Assembly: GCA_046347945.1 (NCBI GenBank)
Contig: JAXMFB010000005.1
Span: forward strand, 124,001 to 188,000
From: Zeimonas sp046347945
GTDB taxonomy: Bacteria; Pseudomonadota; Gammaproteobacteria; Burkholderiales; Burkholderiaceae_E
Reading direction: 5' to 3'
Length of the DNA stretch: 64,000 nt
Below the pieces are notes generated by a model. That model had not been told where the DNA came from. It saw only the letters and a program-made list of their open reading frames with translations, and made no database searches. Position 1 is the first letter of the stretch. Every line of letters starts with the position of its first letter. The translations under genes and the position numbers were made by a program. Below, one piece after another: positions 21,078-29,727 of the stretch.

Positions 21078-21577
21078 TCAGCGTCCAGGGCAACGTCCGT
21101 CGACCGCTTCGACTTCGCCCTGTTCGCGCGGCGGAAGCTCGCCGTCGAGCACGAGCAGGTAGCTCTCCTGCGCCTTCGGGCACGCGACGGTATCGCATCG
21201 GAGGCGCCGGTGCAGCGCCGCTTGCCTCCCCGTGGCCGACGCGATCCGGTACCAGTGGCCGCTGGACAGCAGATAGACGCGATCACAGCGCGCGCCTCGA
21301 TCCGGCGTCCACCGATCACGGCACTGCCGCGACGCTCGAAGTAGCTGCCGTCGGGGAGCGACTCGTCGAGCATCGCCGGCGGCAAGGCCCGCCAGCGGAT
21401 CGGTCGAGCCGACTCGATCGTGCGCCAGTCGCCGTACGAGTGGTACGGACCCTCGGGCTGGATCAGCGAAGCGAGCGCGCCGGCAAGCTCGTCTTCGGCG
21501 GGGCGCGCCTGGGCGCTGGCACCCAGGCAGAGCGATCCGAAAAACAGCAGCCCCGGCAGCCCGCCCGGAAAACGCAT
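21078..21577 (-). pseudogene. Secreted protein gene with a one-base frameshift
   Basis: From ATG 21577 a signal peptide (GLPGLLFFGSLCLGASAQA) leads into a mature part that reads well up to GRRIEARA near 21290. In a GCGCGCGC run there the frame is lost; adding one base restores CDRVYLLSSGHWYRIASATG, then CDTVACPKAQESYLLVLDGE to a stop at 21078, giving about 166 residues. The restored part has coherent strand-like sequence and paired cysteines. The family was not recognised. A true mutation or a base missing in the assembly would look the same. Confidence 0.6.
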
Positions 21578-21626
21578 CGCGCGAATCCCCCGGGGAGGTT
21601 TCCCCGGAGGATAGCGCCGGGCGCGC

Positions 21627-22484
21627 TCAACTGCAGCGCAAATGCCGCTCCCGCACGATCCGCAGCACCTCGTCGGGATCGCGCTGCCACCAGCGGGTGG
21701 AGAGAATTTCGACTTCGTGGAAGCCGCGATAGCCGTGCGCCTCGACGAGCGCGCGCAGCGCCGGCAGGTCGATGACGCCGTCGCCCATCATGCCGCGGTC
21801 GAGCAGCAGGTCGGTGGTGGGCACCAGCCAGTCGCAGATGTGGTACGCGAGCAGCCGCTCGGGGCGCGCGCGTTCGAGCGCGCGTGCCAGGTTCGGGTCC
21901 CACCAGACATGGTAGGCATCGACCGCGACGCCGATGGCGCCGGACGGCGCCGAACCGGCACGCGCCGGATCGAGCGCGTCGCAGATGTCGAGCGCCTGGT
22001 CGAGCGTGTTCACGCAGGCGCGATCCGCGCAGTACATCGGGTGCAGCGGCTCGATCGCCAGCGGCACGCCGCTGGCGCGCGCGTGGTCCAGTATCGCGGC
22101 GATGCCGTCGACGACCATCTGGCGCGCGCCGGCCAGGTCTTTCGAGCCGGCGGGGATGCCGCCGACCACCAGCACCAGGCAGCGCGCGCCGATCGTCGCG
22201 GCGTCGTCGATCGCGCGCCGATTGTCGTCGATCGCCGCCTGGCGCCCGGCTGCGTCGGGGGCCGGAAACATGCCGCCGCGACACAGGCCGGTGACGGTCA
22301 GCTCATGCTGCCGGATCAGCCGTGCGGCTTGCTGCGCGCCGAGCTCGTCGAGCTTGTCGCGCCACGGCGAGATGCCGCGGATGCCGTGACGCGCACAGGC
22401 TTCGATCATCTGCCGCAGGTTCCACTGCTCGCGCACCGTCGCCGTGTTCAGCGACAGCCGTTCGGCCGGCGGCGGCGCAGTCAT
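21627..22484 (-). CDS. TIM-barrel sugar phosphate isomerase/epimerase family protein
   Basis: 285 residues of the AP endonuclease 2-like TIM-barrel family, which isomerise or epimerise sugars and related polyols with a divalent metal. Seen: SLNTATVREQWNLRQMI at the start, LAIEPLHPMYCADRACVN with a metal-site Glu, VDAYHVWWDP, HICDWL and GFHEVEIL, giving the usual Glu/Asp/His/Glu metal set. The start overlaps the stop of the DUF993 gene (ATGA) and it is the last gene of the operon starting with the Gfo/Idh gene. Its substrate is not known. Confidence 0.85.
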   Translation of the reverse strand: MTAPPPAERLSLNTATVREQWNLRQMIEACARHGIRGISPWRDKLDELGAQQAARLIRQHELTVTGLCRGGMFPAPDAAGRQAAIDDNRRAIDDAATIGARCLVLVVGGIPAGSKDLAGARQMVVDGIAAILDHARASGVPLAIEPLHPMYCADRACVNTLDQALDICDALDPARAGSAPSGAIGVAVDAYHVWWDPNLARALERARPERLLAYHICDWLVPTTDLLLDRGMMGDGVIDLPALRALVEAHGYRGFHEVEILSTRWWQRDPDEVLRIVRERHLRCS

Positions 22485-23659
22485 GTCGCCGCCCGCGCGT
22501 CGATGCCCTGCGTGGCCAGCAGCTGCGTCATCCGCGCGCAGGCCCGATCGGGGTCTTCCAGCAAACCGGCCGCGTCGGCCAACCGGAACAACTCGGCCAG
22601 GTGCCGGATGTTGCGCGTCGATTGCTGTCCGCCGACCATCACGAAGTGGTCCTGGTAGCCATTGAGCCAGGCCATGAAGACGACACCGGTCTTGTAGAAG
22701 CGCGTGGGCGCGCAGAAGACGTGCCGCGACAAGGGCACGGTGGGGCCGAGGATCTCGTGGAAGCGCGCCGTGTCGCCAGCGGCCAGCGCCGACAGCGCCG
22801 CCGACGCGGCCGGCGCGATCGCGTCGAAGATTCCGAGCAGCGCGTCGGAGTGCCCCTGCTCGTCGCCGGCGATCAGCTCGGCGAAGTTGAAGTCGTCGCC
22901 GGTGTACATGCGGATGCCGGGCGCAAGGCGCCTGCGCATCGCGATCTCCTTGTCCTTGTCGAGCAGCGAGATCTTCACGCCGTCCACGCGCGCAGCGTTG
23001 CGGTTCAGGATGTCGACTGCGACGTCCATCGCGGCCATCGGATCGGCGTGGCCCCAGTAGCCGGCGAGCGCCGGATCGAACATGTCGCCGAGCCAGTGGA
23101 TGATCACCGGCTCGCGCACCTGCGACAGCAGGCGATCGTAGACGCGCCCGTAGTCGTCGGGTGACTTCGCGCAGGCGGCCAGCGCGCGGCTTGCCATCAG
23201 GATCAGCCGCCCGCCGAGCGCCTCGATCGCCTCCATCTGCGCCTCGTAGGCCGCGATCACCGCGTCGATCGTCATCGACGGGTCGGGCGCGACGTGGTCG
23301 GTGCCGCAGCCCGACGCGACCAGCGCGCCCGGATGATCACGCGCGGCGTCGATCGAGCGACGGATCAGCTCCAGCGACGTCGGCCAGTCGAGGCCCATGC
23401 CGCGCTGCGCCGTGTCCATCGCCTCGGCCACGCCCAGCCCCAACGCCCACAGCCGCTGGCGGTACGCGATCGTCGTGTCCCAGTCGATCGCGCAGCCGAT
23501 CCACGGATCGACCGGCGACAGCGGATCGGCGACGACGTGCGCGGCCGAGTAGGCGATGCGGTTGAACGCCCGCGACGCCCGCTTCGGGTAACCCTTCGGC
23601 GCGGACAGCGTGAACGGCGCGAGCGAACCGTCGGCGGCGGGAAGGATCAGCGTCGGCAT
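22481..23659 (-). CDS. DUF993 family protein, dihydrodipicolinate-synthase-like
   Basis: 392 residues from ATG 23659, preceded by a strong AAGGAGG. DUF993 proteins are distant members of the DapA aldolase fold with no settled reaction. Seen: ADPLSPVDPWIGCAIDWD near the start, GCGTDHVAPD, VIIHWLGDMFDPAL, DGVKISLLDKDKEI with a Lys where the Schiff-base residue of the fold is expected, and YTGDDFNFAELIAGDEQGHSDALLG in two parts. It lies 11 bases after the Gfo/Idh gene and overlaps the isomerase gene, so the three act in one pathway. Confidence 0.8.
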   Translation of the reverse strand: MPTLILPAADGSLAPFTLSAPKGYPKRASRAFNRIAYSAAHVVADPLSPVDPWIGCAIDWDTTIAYRQRLWALGLGVAEAMDTAQRGMGLDWPTSLELIRRSIDAARDHPGALVASGCGTDHVAPDPSMTIDAVIAAYEAQMEAIEALGGRLILMASRALAACAKSPDDYGRVYDRLLSQVREPVIIHWLGDMFDPALAGYWGHADPMAAMDVAVDILNRNAARVDGVKISLLDKDKEIAMRRRLAPGIRMYTGDDFNFAELIAGDEQGHSDALLGIFDAIAPAASAALSALAAGDTARFHEILGPTVPLSRHVFCAPTRFYKTGVVFMAWLNGYQDHFVMVGGQQSTRNIRHLAELFRLADAAGLLEDPDRACARMTQLLATQGIDARAAT

Positions 23660-23670
23660 CGCAGCCTCCT

Positions 23671-24822
23671 TCACGCCGGCAGCGTCCCGAGGTCGACCCA
23701 GCGCCGCTCGTTCCACGATTGCAGGCCCGCCTCGACCAGTTGCACGCCCTTGGCGCCCTCGCGAAGGTTCCACGGGAACGGCGCGTCCTCGACGACGTGG
23801 CGGATGAAGAGCTCCCACTGCGCCTTGAACGCGTTGTCGAACACGACGCTGTCGGGCACCTCCTGCCAGCCTTCGAAGAAGTCGATCGGCTGCGGAAGGT
23901 CGGGATTCCACACCGGCTTGGGCGTGTTCACGCGCGGCTGCGTGCGGCAGCCGCGCAGCCCGGCCACCGCCGAGCCGTGCGTGCCGTCGACCTGCAGGGT
24001 CAGCAGGTCGTCACGGCGCACGCGCACGCACCACGAGCTGTTGAAATGCGCGATGACGCCCTGGTCGGTCACGAAGGTCGCGTAGGCGGCGTCGTCGGCG
24101 GTGGCCGTGTACGGCTTGCCGTTCTCGTCCCAGCGCTGCGGGATGTGCGTCGCGCCCAGGCACGAGACGCTCTTCACCTCGCCGAACAGGTTGTCGACCA
24201 CGTAACGCCAGTGGCACAGCATGTCCAGGATGATGCCGCCGCCGTCTTCCTTGCGGTAGTTCCACGACGGCCGCTGCGCGGGCTGCAGGTCGCCCTCGAA
24301 GACCCAGTAGCCGAACTCGCCGCGTACCGACAGGATGCGACCGAAGTATCCGGAGTCGATCAGCATCTTCAGCTTCAGCAGGCCCGGCAGCCACAGCTTG
24401 TCCTGAACGACGCCATGCTTGACGCCCGCCTTGCGCGCCGCTTCGTAGATCTCCATTGCCTCGGCGAGGTTGGTCGCCGAAGGCTTCTCGCAATAGACGT
24501 GCTTGCCGGCCGCGATCGCCTTCTTCACCAGCGTGGGGCGCATCTGCGTCGTCGCGGCATCGAAGAACACGGTGTCGTCCGGATCGGCCAACGCGCGGCC
24601 GAGGTCCGTGCCCCAGCGCAGCCCGCCGTGCGCCCTGGCCAGCGCCTCCATGCGCTCGGCGCCGCGCCCGATCAGGATCGGATCGGGCATCACGCGGTCG
24701 CCATTGGCGAGCTTCACCCCGCCCTGCTCGCGGATCGCCTTGATCGAGCGGATCAGGTGCTGGTTCATGCCCATGCGGCCGGTGACGCCGTGCATCACGA
24801 TGCCGAGTCGTCGAGTGCTCAT
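23671..24822 (-). CDS. Gfo/Idh/MocA family oxidoreductase
   Basis: 383 residues. NAD(P)-dependent dehydrogenase of sugars, cyclitols or related hydroxy compounds. Seen: an N-terminal Rossmann start (GIVMHGVTGRMGMNQHLI), the CEKPSA motif with the catalytic Lys (HVYCEKPSATNLAEAM), and a helix GGGIILDMLCHWRYVVDNLFG with the His of the catalytic site. First gene of the minus-strand operon. Its start is 42 bases from an operator-like site at 24865. Confidence 0.88.
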   Translation of the reverse strand: MSTRRLGIVMHGVTGRMGMNQHLIRSIKAIREQGGVKLANGDRVMPDPILIGRGAERMEALARAHGGLRWGTDLGRALADPDDTVFFDAATTQMRPTLVKKAIAAGKHVYCEKPSATNLAEAMEIYEAARKAGVKHGVVQDKLWLPGLLKLKMLIDSGYFGRILSVRGEFGYWVFEGDLQPAQRPSWNYRKEDGGGIILDMLCHWRYVVDNLFGEVKSVSCLGATHIPQRWDENGKPYTATADDAAYATFVTDQGVIAHFNSSWCVRVRRDDLLTLQVDGTHGSAVAGLRGCRTQPRVNTPKPVWNPDLPQPIDFFEGWQEVPDSVVFDNAFKAQWELFIRHVVEDAPFPWNLREGAKGVQLVEAGLQSWNERRWVDLGTLPA

Positions 24823-24864
24823 GAAAGGCTCCGGTTCGGTCGGCGCTCGCCAGGCTCGCCGTTG

Positions 24865-24880
24865 TTAACTCGTTGGTTAA
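24865..24880. promoter_or_regulatory. Operator-like site TTAACT-N4-GGTTAA
   Basis: An imperfect palindrome 42 bases upstream of the Gfo/Idh start codon, in an AT-rich stretch. The same 15-base pattern returns at 29661, and in reverse at 24955. Position and symmetry suit a TetR-type repressor; the TetR gene at 32353-33003 is the obvious candidate. Confidence 0.6.
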
Positions 24881-24954
24881 TTAGTCTACGTCCCGGCATG
24901 CGGTCGCGTCAAGGCGGCTTGAAGGGCGTCGACCACCGCGATACCATCGATTTC

Positions 24955-24969
24955 TCACCATATGGTTAA
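24955..24969. promoter_or_regulatory. Operator-like site, reverse copy, upstream of the MetE-like gene
   Basis: On the minus strand it reads TTAACC-N4-GGTGA, matching 9 of the 11 fixed positions of the motif at 24865 and 29661. It ends 15 bases before the ATG at 24985. It contains the palindrome ACCATATGGT (24957-24966) and overlaps the sequence GTTAACAAC that is the reverse complement of 24861-24869. Confidence 0.5.
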
Positions 24970-24984
24970 CAACCGATCGCAGAC

Positions 24985-26001
24985 ATGCCCAGAATCCGGA
25001 CCACCGTCGTAGGCTCCTATCCCGTTCCAGACTGGCTCGTGGCGAACCCGTCCGAGCAGGCACTGGCCGACGCCACGCGGGTGGTGATCGGCATCCAGGA
25101 GCAGGCCGGCGTCGACGTCGTCTGCGACGGAGAGCTCTCGCGCTTCGACATCAACCATCCCGAAACCAACGGGATGATCGAGTACTTCGTGCGCCCGATG
25201 GAAGGCGTCACGCAACGCTTCTCGTTCGACGAGTTGATCGCGTACCGCTCGAAGAGCGGCATGAAGTTCCGCACGCGGCCGCCGGGCACCGTCGTCGGGC
25301 CGCTCGGCCACGGCAGCCTCGACCTGCCGCTCGCGTGCTCGCGCGCCAAGGCCCTCGCGACGAAGCCGTTCAAGTTCACCGTCACCGGCCCGCACATGCT
25401 CGCCAAGACGCTGATGGACAAGCACTATCGCGACACCCCCGAGCTCGCGCACGCGCTCGCCGACGTGCTGGCCTCGCAGGTCCGGCACCTCGACGCCGAC
25501 GTGGTGCAGATCGACGAGGCCAACCTGCCCGGCCATCCGGAAGAGTGGGAATGGGCGGCGTCGGCCATCAACCGCGTGCTCGACGCCGTGAAAGGCATCC
25601 CGGCGGTGCACCTGTGCTTCGGCAACTACGGTGGCCAGTCGGTGCAGAAGGGCACCTGGGACAAGCTGATCCGCTACCTGAACGCGCTGCACGCCGACCA
25701 CGTCGTGCTCGAGTGCGCGCACCGCCCGCCCGAGGAACTGAGGGCCTTCGCCGATCTCGATCCGCGGATCGGCTTCGGCCTGGGCGTGATCGACATCAAG
25801 GTCACCGACGTCGAGAGCGCCGACGACGTGGCCCGCGCGATCGAGCGGGCCGAGAAGACGCTGGGCCCCGGCCGCGTGCGCTACATTCACCCGGATTGCG
25901 GCTTCTGGATGCTCAAGCGCTCGATCGCCGACGCCAAGATCCGCGCGCTGTGCGCCGGGCGCGACCGGTTCGAGGGCATCACGGAGCACAATCGCGCCTG
26001 A
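24985..26001 (+). CDS. Stand-alone MetE C-terminal-domain-like zinc transferase
   Basis: 338 residues, equal to the catalytic half of cobalamin-independent methionine synthase and lacking the N-terminal half. Seen: start TTVVGSYPVPDWL as in MetE-like proteins and a full zinc set, His and Cys in VHLCFGNYGG, Glu in VVLECAHRPP and Cys in IHPDCGFWM. Known: this fold uses zinc to activate a thiol for alkyl transfer; relatives include MetE and epoxyalkane:CoM transferase. Being first in an operon with an NAD epimerase, a thiol-transfer step in a catabolic route is more likely than methionine synthesis. The acceptor is unknown. Confidence 0.85.
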   Translation: MPRIRTTVVGSYPVPDWLVANPSEQALADATRVVIGIQEQAGVDVVCDGELSRFDINHPETNGMIEYFVRPMEGVTQRFSFDELIAYRSKSGMKFRTRPPGTVVGPLGHGSLDLPLACSRAKALATKPFKFTVTGPHMLAKTLMDKHYRDTPELAHALADVLASQVRHLDADVVQIDEANLPGHPEEWEWAASAINRVLDAVKGIPAVHLCFGNYGGQSVQKGTWDKLIRYLNALHADHVVLECAHRPPEELRAFADLDPRIGFGLGVIDIKVTDVESADDVARAIERAEKTLGPGRVRYIHPDCGFWMLKRSIADAKIRALCAGRDRFEGITEHNRA

Positions 26002-26050
26002 GCCCCCGGGGGCGCAGCGGGCGCCCCGGCACGACTTCCAGGAGACTTCG

Positions 26051-27091
26051 ATGTCTGCCCTGCCGAAGCGCTTCGACGACGTCGAGGCGCTCGAATCGTT
26101 CATGAGCGAGCCCTCCCCGGCGCTGGTCGCCGACCTCGAGAAGGTCGACGGCGACATCATGGTGCTGGGCGTCGGCGGCAAGATGGGTCCGACGCTGGCG
26201 CGCATGGCGCGCCGCGCTGCACCCGGTCGCCGCGTGATCGGCGTCGCGCGCTTCTCCGACCCGAGCCTGGTCGCCTCGCTCGAGCGCCACGGTGTCGAAT
26301 GCATCGCGTGCGACCTGCTCGACCGCGCGGCCCTCGAGCGCCTGCCCAACGTCGGCGACGGCGTGCGCAACCTGGTCTTCATGGCCGGACACAAGTTCGG
26401 CGCCGCCGACAACGCGTCGCTCACGTGGATGATGAACGTCGGCGTACCGATGATGGTCGCCGAGACGTTCCGCGACCTGCGCATCGTGGCGTTCTCGACC
26501 GCTTGCGTCTATCCGTTCGTGCCCGTCGACGGCCCGGGGGCCGACGAGCGCACGCCGGCCACGCCGCCGTCCGGCGACTACGCGAACTCGTGCGTGGGCC
26601 GCGAGCGGATGTTCGAGTACGGGTCGCGCAAGTACGGCACGCCGGGTCGCCTCGTGCGGCTCTCGTACGCGATCGACATGCGCTACGGGGTGCTGTTCGA
26701 CGTGGCCAGCGCAGTGTTCGGCGGCGTGCCGCTCGACCTGACGATGGGACACGCCGACGTGATCTGGCAGGGCGACGCGAACGAGCAATCGCTGCGCCTG
26801 CTCGCGCACTGCACGACGCCCACGTCGCCGATCAACATCACGGGCCCCGCGCACACCAGCATCCGCTGGCTCGCCGCCGAGTTCGGCAAGCGCTTCAGGC
26901 GCAAGCCCGTGCTGGCCAGCCAGGAAGCCCCGACCGCGTGGCTCGAGGACACCCGCGAATCACAGCGGCTGTTCGGCAAGCCGCGCGTGCCGCTCGACCA
27001 GATGATCGACTGGGTCGCCGACTGGATCGAGCGCGGTCAGCCGAGCCTGGGCAAGCCGACGCACTTCTCGACCCGCGATGGCAAGTACTGA
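26051..27091 (+). CDS. NAD-dependent epimerase/dehydratase-like protein with altered active site
   Basis: 346 residues. Rossmann-fold extended-SDR protein: nucleotide loop VLGVGGKMGPTLAR near residues 38-51, FSTACVYPFVP, and a C-terminal substrate domain (INITGPAHTSIRWLA). The usual YxxxK is changed: GDYANSCVGRERMFEY puts Cys where the catalytic Lys should be, and GxxGxxG is also atypical (GVGGKMG). It may bind NAD without classical epimerase chemistry. Second gene of the plus-strand operon, 49 bases after the MetE-like gene, with AGGAG before the ATG. Confidence 0.8.
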   Translation: MSALPKRFDDVEALESFMSEPSPALVADLEKVDGDIMVLGVGGKMGPTLARMARRAAPGRRVIGVARFSDPSLVASLERHGVECIACDLLDRAALERLPNVGDGVRNLVFMAGHKFGAADNASLTWMMNVGVPMMVAETFRDLRIVAFSTACVYPFVPVDGPGADERTPATPPSGDYANSCVGRERMFEYGSRKYGTPGRLVRLSYAIDMRYGVLFDVASAVFGGVPLDLTMGHADVIWQGDANEQSLRLLAHCTTPTSPINITGPAHTSIRWLAAEFGKRFRRKPVLASQEAPTAWLEDTRESQRLFGKPRVPLDQMIDWVADWIERGQPSLGKPTHFSTRDGKY

Positions 27092-27210
27092 GCATCGCGC
27101 GCGAGCGCAGGGCGCGCCCCGCCTCCGGCGCGACGGGCGACGGCGGCGCGGCGGGCAGAGGTCACCCGACGGGCAGCGATCGCGAGCCGGCGGCCGCGGC
27201 GGCGCCGATC

Positions 27211-28092
27211 GTGCCGCTCGGCGTCGCCGACCTCGCCGACGCGATCGCGCTCTCGGCATCGGCCTCATGGAACCAGAACGAGGCCGACTGGCGCCTGATG
27301 CTCACGCTTGGACGCGCCTGGGGAATCCGCGCCCCCGACGCGCAGGGGCGCGAGCGCGTCGCGGCCTCGGTGGTCGCGCTGCCCTACGGCAGCGAGTTCG
27401 CCTGGGTCAGCATGGTGCTGGTGCTGCCCGAGTTTCGCGGCCGCGGCTATGCGTCGCGACTGCTCGCCCATGCGCTGAACGAACTGGCCTGGCGCGGTAT
27501 TGCAGCCATTCTCGATGCGACGCCCGCCGGCCACCCGATCTACGTGCCGATGGGCTTCGTCGACAGCTGGGAGTTTCGCCGCTACCGCCGCGAAGCGACG
27601 GCACCGACAGAGCCGGCCCGCCACGCACCGGGCGAACGCATCGACGCCGACGCACGAGGGCTCGACGTGCGGCCGCTGCGCGACGCGGATTGGCCGTCGA
27701 TCCTCGGCATCGACCGCCCCGCCTTCGGCGCCGATCGCGAGGCGCTGCTGCGCTCGCTGGCGGCGCGCCTGCCGAGCGCCGCGCACGTCGCCGAGCGCAA
27801 CGGCCGCATCGTCGGCTTCGTCCTCGGCCGCGACGGGCGCGAAGCGACCCAGATCGGCCCGCTGCTCGCAAGCGACTCCGCCACCACCCGCGCGCTGCTC
27901 GACGCCGCCCTGGCGGCCGTCGAAGGCCCGGTCTACCTCGACCTCGCCGATCGCTACGCGGAACTGGTTCCGTGGCTGCAATCGCGCGGCTTCGCCTGCC
28001 AGCGCCCGTTCACGCGAATGCTGCGCGGCCTGAAGGCCGCCCCGGGCGACCCGTCCCGCATCGTCCTCGTCGCCGGCCCCGAGCTCGGCTGA
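27211..28092 (+). CDS. Tandem GNAT acetyltransferase
   Basis: About 293 residues with two GNAT domains. The first (about 1-130) has the acetyl-CoA loop LPEFRGRGYASRLL; the second (about 150-290) is weaker in that loop. The closest-looking family members begin with NQNEADWRLML, as seen here. No in-frame ATG exists between the previous gene and this region; GTG 27211 is the best start but lacks a clear ribosome binding site, so the N-terminus is uncertain. It follows the epimerase gene after about 120 bases and may be in the same operon. The acetyl acceptor is unknown. Confidence 0.72.
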   Translation: MPLGVADLADAIALSASASWNQNEADWRLMLTLGRAWGIRAPDAQGRERVAASVVALPYGSEFAWVSMVLVLPEFRGRGYASRLLAHALNELAWRGIAAILDATPAGHPIYVPMGFVDSWEFRRYRREATAPTEPARHAPGERIDADARGLDVRPLRDADWPSILGIDRPAFGADREALLRSLAARLPSAAHVAERNGRIVGFVLGRDGREATQIGPLLASDSATTRALLDAALAAVEGPVYLDLADRYAELVPWLQSRGFACQRPFTRMLRGLKAAPGDPSRIVLVAGPELG

Positions 28093-28179
28093 TTCCGCGG
28101 CGCGCAGATCGCCTCGCGGCGCATGCGATGACCCATCGCGGCCATCACGTCCCGCCCCTTCAGCGCGTCGGAGCCTCGT

Positions 28180-28542
28180 GCGTTTCGAGCGCCCCGGCGG
28201 GTCGCGCCGTCGGCTCGGGCGCCTCGGGCGCTACGCCCGCTGCGCGCCGTGCGGCCGCCCGCTGCGCCCCGGCCGGCTCGGCGCCGGCCGGGTCTCGCAA
28301 GCCGAGCGCTTCCGAAAGAAAGTCCGCGGGACCCGTCGCCGTCACGCGCGCAGCGCGTGTCGGCAGCGGGTGCGGAATTTCGAGGAAGGCGAGGGAAGCC
28401 CCGCGCAGCGGGGCCGCAGCACCGGCCCGGCCGGCGCCGAGCCGGCCGGGGCGCAGCGGGGCGGCCGCACGGCGCGCAGCGGGCGTAGCGCCCGAGGCGC
28501 CCAAGCCGACGACGGCGCGATCCGCCGGGGCGCTCGAAACGC
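28180..28542. repeat. Long imperfect inverted repeat between convergent genes
   Basis: Left arm 28180-28292 (113 bases) and right arm 28426-28542 (117 bases) are reverse complements except for two substitutions, a one-base and a three-base length change. The loop (28293-28425) holds further hairpins with a GCA loop, such as CACGCGC-GCA-GCGCGTG at 28343-28359. No gene is seen in 28093-28555. It lies between the ends of the GNAT gene and the ABC binding-protein gene, so it may end transcription from both sides; it could also be a mobile or REP-like element. Confidence 0.85.
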
Positions 28543-28555
28543 CCGCGAGCGGAGA

Positions 28556-29548
28556 CTACTTCGGCATCTTGATCGAACGATCCAGAAACTCGTTCGTGTA
28601 CACCGTCTTCACGTCGAACGGCTTGTCCAGCCCGATGTACTCGCGCACCAGCTCGTAGTCGGCCTTCATCCGCGCATCGTCATGGATGCCCAGCGCCACT
28701 TCACGCGAGTACTTGTCGCTCATCAGCACCTCGACCAGCTTCCAGTTCGTGAGTTCGTTGTCGAACTTCAGCGCTCCGTTGGCGTCGACCAGCGCCTGCA
28801 CGCAGGGCTCGGGCTCCTTCACGCAGGCCGCGAACGCGCGCTGCGTCACCTTCACGAACTTGTCGATCGTCGTGCGGTTCGCCTCGAGGAACTTTGCATT
28901 GACGATGATGGAGTTGCCATACGGGTTCAGGCCGGCGTCACGCCACGCCAGGAAGCCCATGTCGTCGCCGAGCTCGCGCTGGAAGACGTGGTGGATGTTG
29001 TAGAACGAGGTCGTCACGTCGATCGACTTCGCCTTCAGCGCCGCCAGCTTCGCGTTGGCGTCGATGTTCACCCAGGTGACCGACTTCGGGTCGATGCCGT
29101 TGGCCTTGGCCAGCGCCGGCCACATCACGCGCGCGCCGTCGGCCGCCGGGTTGCCGATCTTCTTGCCGACGAAGTCCTTCACGCCCTTGATGCCCGAGCT
29201 CTTGAGCCAGTACATCCCCTGCGGCGAGTTCGCGTACACGTTGTACACCGCGACGGTGTCGGCGCCCTTGCCCTTCGCGACCAGCACGCCGCCCATGTCG
29301 GCCAGGCCGATCGGGTTGGCGCCTGCGCCGACCTTCTGGGTGGCCAGCGCCGAGCCCTTGCCGGGCTCGATGTTCAGGTCGATGCCCTCCTTGGCATACC
29401 AGCCCAGCTTCTTCGCGTAGTAATAGGGGGCGTGGTCGCCGCCGGGCACCCAGTTGAGGATGAAGTCGAGCTTCTGCTGGGCCTGGACGGGCGCCGAAGC
29501 GAAGGCGATGGCCGCGGCAGCGGCCCCGAGAATGATTCGCGCGAACAT
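28556..29548 (-). CDS. ABC transporter substrate-binding protein, NMT1/THI5-SsuA type
   Basis: 330 residues from ATG 29548 with GAGGAG upstream. A signal peptide (LGAAAAAIAFASAPVQA) is followed by a periplasmic binding protein fold: KLDFILNWVPGGDHAPYYYAKKLGWY in two parts is the typical NMT1 start, then NPIGLADMGGVLVAKGKG. Such proteins bind small organic molecules for SsuBC-type permeases. It is divergent from the DapA-like/permease/ATPase genes, with an operator-like site in between, and surely serves that transporter. Ligand unknown. Confidence 0.88.
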   Translation of the reverse strand: MFARIILGAAAAAIAFASAPVQAQQKLDFILNWVPGGDHAPYYYAKKLGWYAKEGIDLNIEPGKGSALATQKVGAGANPIGLADMGGVLVAKGKGADTVAVYNVYANSPQGMYWLKSSGIKGVKDFVGKKIGNPAADGARVMWPALAKANGIDPKSVTWVNIDANAKLAALKAKSIDVTTSFYNIHHVFQRELGDDMGFLAWRDAGLNPYGNSIIVNAKFLEANRTTIDKFVKVTQRAFAACVKEPEPCVQALVDANGALKFDNELTNWKLVEVLMSDKYSREVALGIHDDARMKADYELVREYIGLDKPFDVKTVYTNEFLDRSIKMPK

Positions 29549-29660
29549 GGTGTCTCCTCGAGTCGAACGCGGCACGGTCAGGGCGATGTTATCGGCGTGC
29601 TCGAAGCATCGTCAACGCGCCGCAGACATTGACGCTGGAGGGCCGCTGCGTTACAGTAAA

Positions 29661-29676
29661 TTAACTGTCTGGTTAC
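29661..29676. promoter_or_regulatory. Operator-like site TTAACT-N4-GGTTA in the transporter promoter region
   Basis: It shares 11 of 11 fixed positions and the base before GG with the site at 24865. It sits between the divergent binding-protein and DapA-like genes, 52 bases before the latter. A second symmetry, ACAGT-N6-ACTGT at 29653-29668, overlaps it. Confidence 0.6.
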
Positions 29677-29727
29677 ATCTCCGTCAAGTATAGCCGAAGC
29701 CCCGGTCCGATAGAGTCTCTTCCCGTC

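Noticed and set aside
28160..28504. 114-residue frame across the large inverted repeat
   Set aside because: Its two ends mirror each other because of the repeat; no sign of a protein.
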